A stretch of 7,403 nucleotides of DNA from CAZMMV01 sp964567475. GTDB taxonomy: Bacteria; Bacillota; Clostridia; Tissierellales; Tissierellaceae. The position numbers were made by a program, and so were the translations under genes. This document shows positions 6,114-7,403 of the stretch, piece by piece. Where the stretch lies: NCBI GenBank assembly GCA_964567475.1, contig CAZMMV010000077.1, positions 1 through 7,403 of the forward strand, given 5' to 3'. Below the pieces are notes generated by a model. That model was not told the DNA's origin. It did no database searches and saw only the letters and a program-made list of their open reading frames with translations. Each line of letters begins with the position of its first letter. The stretch's first letter is position 1.

Positions 6114-6359
6114 TTAATATCTATAGTTCTTTCTTTTGTTTCTATTTCTTCTACGAAATTTATTTTTCTTAATTAAGCTTGCTCTATCATTTATTACTTC
6201 AAAAATAAGAAAATCGTCATCTTCCTCTACACATTCTTTTTCATACCTAATTTCTTTGTCATTTATCATTTCAAAATAGTTTGTTTTATAATTTAGTTCA
6301 AAAACTGGACATTGGTTAAATCTAATATCACCAATATAAATAGCTCTAAATCTTTTCAT
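6114..6359 (-). CDS. Small protein with strongly basic C-terminal tail, unknown function
   Basis: 81 residues from the ATG at 6357-6359, chosen because a GGGAGA ribosome site (6369-6374) lies 9 bases upstream. A longer reading from GTG at 6387-6389 would add ten residues, but has no ribosome site and would contain this one. The protein starts MKRFRAIYIGDIRFN, goes on through FELNYKTNYFEMIND and an acidic patch with EEDDDF, then ends in about 20 residues rich in Arg and Lys (KKNKFRRRNRNKRKNYRY). No membrane segment or signal is seen. The short beta-rich body and basic tail suggest nucleic-acid or ribosome binding, but this is only an impression from composition. No family is recognised. It follows a start-less remnant of another small protein. 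Confidence 0.6.
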   Translation of the reverse strand: MKRFRAIYIGDIRFNQCPVFELNYKTNYFEMINDKEIRYEKECVEEDDDFLIFEVINDRASLIKKNKFRRRNRNKRKNYRY

Positions 6360-6421
6360 ATAAAATCTTCTCCCTTTCTTAATAAACACCTAGATAATAC
6401 CATATATATTTAAAATATTAA

Positions 6422-6538
6422 TTATAAATCATCTATTTTCATTTTTTCTATAGATTTTTTCACATCAATCTTATTTCTTTCACTTAAGTAAATACCTCCT
6501 AGTATTACCGTGGGAATATTAGATACTAAAAATATAAT
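6422..6538 (-). pseudogene. Start-less remnant of a small membrane protein
   Basis: A frame of 38 codons runs from a TAA just upstream (6539-6541) to the TAA at 6422-6424. It reads IIFLVSNIPTVILGGIYLSE, then a charged tail, RNKIDVKKSIEKMKIDDL. This is a membrane helix followed by an amphipathic basic/acidic tail, like other small membrane proteins here. It overlaps the end of the 160-residue protein by 20 bases in another frame. No ATG, GTG or TTG opens it upstream of the helix, only ATT or ATA, so it is either a truncated gene or uses a rare start. An AGGAGG lies inside it, but the only GTG or ATG downstream give tiny products. Confidence 0.45.
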
Positions 6539-7001
6539 TTAAATATGTTTTTCCATTTCCAGATGAATTACCAACTTCATCTGTTACCACCTTATACCTT
6601 ATTTTTTCAAATTCCGATTTAGAGTAATTACCTGTTGCTAGTGTAACATAGTAACCATTATTTTGACCATAACCATATAAATATGCAACAGGTGAATTAT
6701 CTTTTAAAAATAAGATATTCATCATACCTTCACTAACTGTTTCTTTAAGAACACGAGATTTAAACCCAATCTGCTTTTCCATTTCATTTTTAGATTGGTA
6801 AGGCCGAAAAACATATACTTCATCATAGTCAAAATTAAATAATTCTTCAGCTGTTCCAGATGTATCCGAAACACTGTCTAATAACTTGTCAGTTAAATAT
6901 CTATTATTTTTATTAAGTTCTGAATTCCGACTTATAAAGATAAATATTGATATTACAACTAGAAGAAAAAATAATACTTTAAATATATTTTTATTTTTCA
7001 C
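6519..7001 (-). CDS. Membrane-anchored protein of unknown function
   Basis: 160 residues with a GTG start; GGGAGG at 7009-7014, 7 bases upstream, supports it. A basic start (MKNKNIFK) leads into one hydrophobic segment (about 6-24), so the rest is probably outside the cell, as an anchored or secreted domain with no lipobox. Residues 54-80 read LFNFDYDEVYVFRPY, then KNEMEKQIGF, a pattern I associate with conserved short Clostridia proteins that have 'F-D-W-D-x-x-Y-x-F-x-P-Y' in this place. This is from memory and gives no function. A second half contains ILFLKDNSPVAYLYG, like strands of a small beta fold. It follows the partial gene at the right edge by 82 bases, with a perfect inverted repeat in that gap. 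Confidence 0.75.
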   Translation of the reverse strand: MKNKNIFKVLFFLLVVISIFIFISRNSELNKNNRYLTDKLLDSVSDTSGTAEELFNFDYDEVYVFRPYQSKNEMEKQIGFKSRVLKETVSEGMMNILFLKDNSPVAYLYGYGQNNGYYVTLATGNYSKSEFEKIRYKVVTDEVGNSSGNGKTYLNYIFSI

Positions 7002-7024
7002 TAATAATCCTCCCTTTTACTCTA

Positions 7025-7062
7025 ACTAAGTTTGTAAGAATTAGTATTGTGACAAACTTAGT
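7025..7062. repeat. 11-bp perfect inverted repeat between the right-edge gene and the GTG-started gene
   Basis: ACTAAGTTTGT (7025-7035) and ACAAACTTAGT (7052-7062) pair perfectly across a 16-base loop. The repeat lies 22 bases after the stop of the right-edge gene and 24 bases before the GTG of the next. No T run follows on the minus strand, so it is a poor terminator; an operator or an RNA stabilising hairpin are equally possible. Confidence 0.55.
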
Positions 7063-7083
7063 ATAAATTTCAACTAGATTAAG

Positions 7084-7395
7084 TTACCAGCTTTCCATAA
7101 GAAAAATAATCTCATTATCTTTTTCATTAATCGCTGCAAGACTAAACTCGCCATGATTCCAATCATTTGTCTTATATGCTTTACTAGAAAAAATATACAC
7201 AGTAAAATCTTCTGGTAATCTTTTTGATCCTTCCCAAGTTAAAAATTCATATTCTTGAATTGGTACTTCGTCAATTTTCCCCATCCATTCAGCTTGTTTT
7301 AAAAACTCTTCTTTATAGTTTTGAATTACTTCTGAATCTATTTGAAATTTCAATTCAAGTATTTCTCCACCTTGCATAAAGCCTGGCTGATGCAT
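7084..7395 (-). CDS. Unrecognised protein, probably the C-terminal part of a gene cut by the window edge
   Basis: The frame is open to the window end; the first ATG (7393-7395) gives 103 residues, but no ribosome site is visible in the 8 bases left before the edge, nor before the second ATG at residue 7. The upstream codons TAT TTT are open, so a longer protein is likely. The visible part is acidic and soluble, with ELKFQIDSEVIQNYKEEFLKQ near the start, PEDFTVYIFSSKAY in the middle and an ending of EIIFLMESW. It has no membrane segment, Cys motif or recognisable catalytic pattern. Strand-rich ends with alternating charge suggest a compact alpha/beta domain. No function is offered. Confidence 0.6.
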   Translation of the reverse strand: MHQPGFMQGGEILELKFQIDSEVIQNYKEEFLKQAEWMGKIDEVPIQEYEFLTWEGSKRLPEDFTVYIFSSKAYKTNDWNHGEFSLAAINEKDNEIIFLMESW

Positions 7396-7403
7396 AAAAT
7401 AAA

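Noticed and set aside
6016..6120. Minus-strand open frame reading about CYIDENDLLIHQYNEVYTC
   Set aside because: About 34 codons without a start codon or ribosome site in AT-rich DNA, overlapping an 11-bp dyad and two palindromes; chance is a sufficient explanation.
6431..6461. Terminator-like ATCTAT/ATAGAT hairpin followed by six T on the plus strand
   Set aside because: Only a 6-bp AT-rich stem, lies inside the remnant small-protein frame, and no plus-strand gene ends there.
1..7403. CRISPR array, toxin-antitoxin or phage-defence system
   Set aside because: No regularly spaced repeats, no Cas, nuclease, toxin or antitoxin motifs were seen; the transporter, lipoprotein and small membrane proteins give no support for such a system.

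Overview
The window is AT-rich DNA with strong Shine-Dalgarno sites (AAGGAGG-like), several GTG/TTG starts, lipoprotein signal peptides and Rho-independent terminators. This suggests a low-GC Gram-positive bacterium (Bacillota, probably Clostridia or Tissierellia-like). No gene fixes the species. Every credible gene lies on the minus strand, so transcription runs right to left; no plus-strand gene is supported.

Right part (about 5620-7403): the end of an unrecognised protein probably cut by the window edge (7084 on); a GTG-started membrane-anchored protein (6519-7001); a start-less small-protein remnant overlapping its end (6422-6538); an 81-residue protein with a very basic tail (6114-6359); and a membrane-anchored protein ending in a ribosomal L7/L12 C-terminal-like domain (5672-5947), closed by a textbook terminator. 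Two 11-bp perfect inverted repeats lie in the gaps.

Middle part (about 3150-5520): a complete polar amino acid ABC transporter operon with its own promoter (5488-5516), a lipoprotein binding protein, one permease, an ATPase and a terminator (3150-3195). The lipoprotein captures the solute outside the membrane, the permease probably forms a homodimer, and the ATPase drives uptake. The ligand cannot be read from the sequence.

Left part (1-3133): a short, less AT-rich reading-frame remnant that could be the tail of a decayed mobile-element gene (3047-3133), then small envelope proteins: a two-helix protein, a 44-residue one-helix protein, a lipoprotein with an NTF2-like look, a two-helix protein broken by a one-base shift in an A7 run, and a 503-residue three-helix protein with a C-terminal Asp-box (BNR) region. 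A promoter-like site at the left edge points to a gene beyond the window.

I see no CRISPR array, tRNA, rRNA, intact insertion sequence or recognisable defence system. The most interesting items are the broken or start-less small membrane proteins, the membrane-tethered L7/L12-like domain and the Asp-box membrane protein. None amounts to a demonstrated new system.
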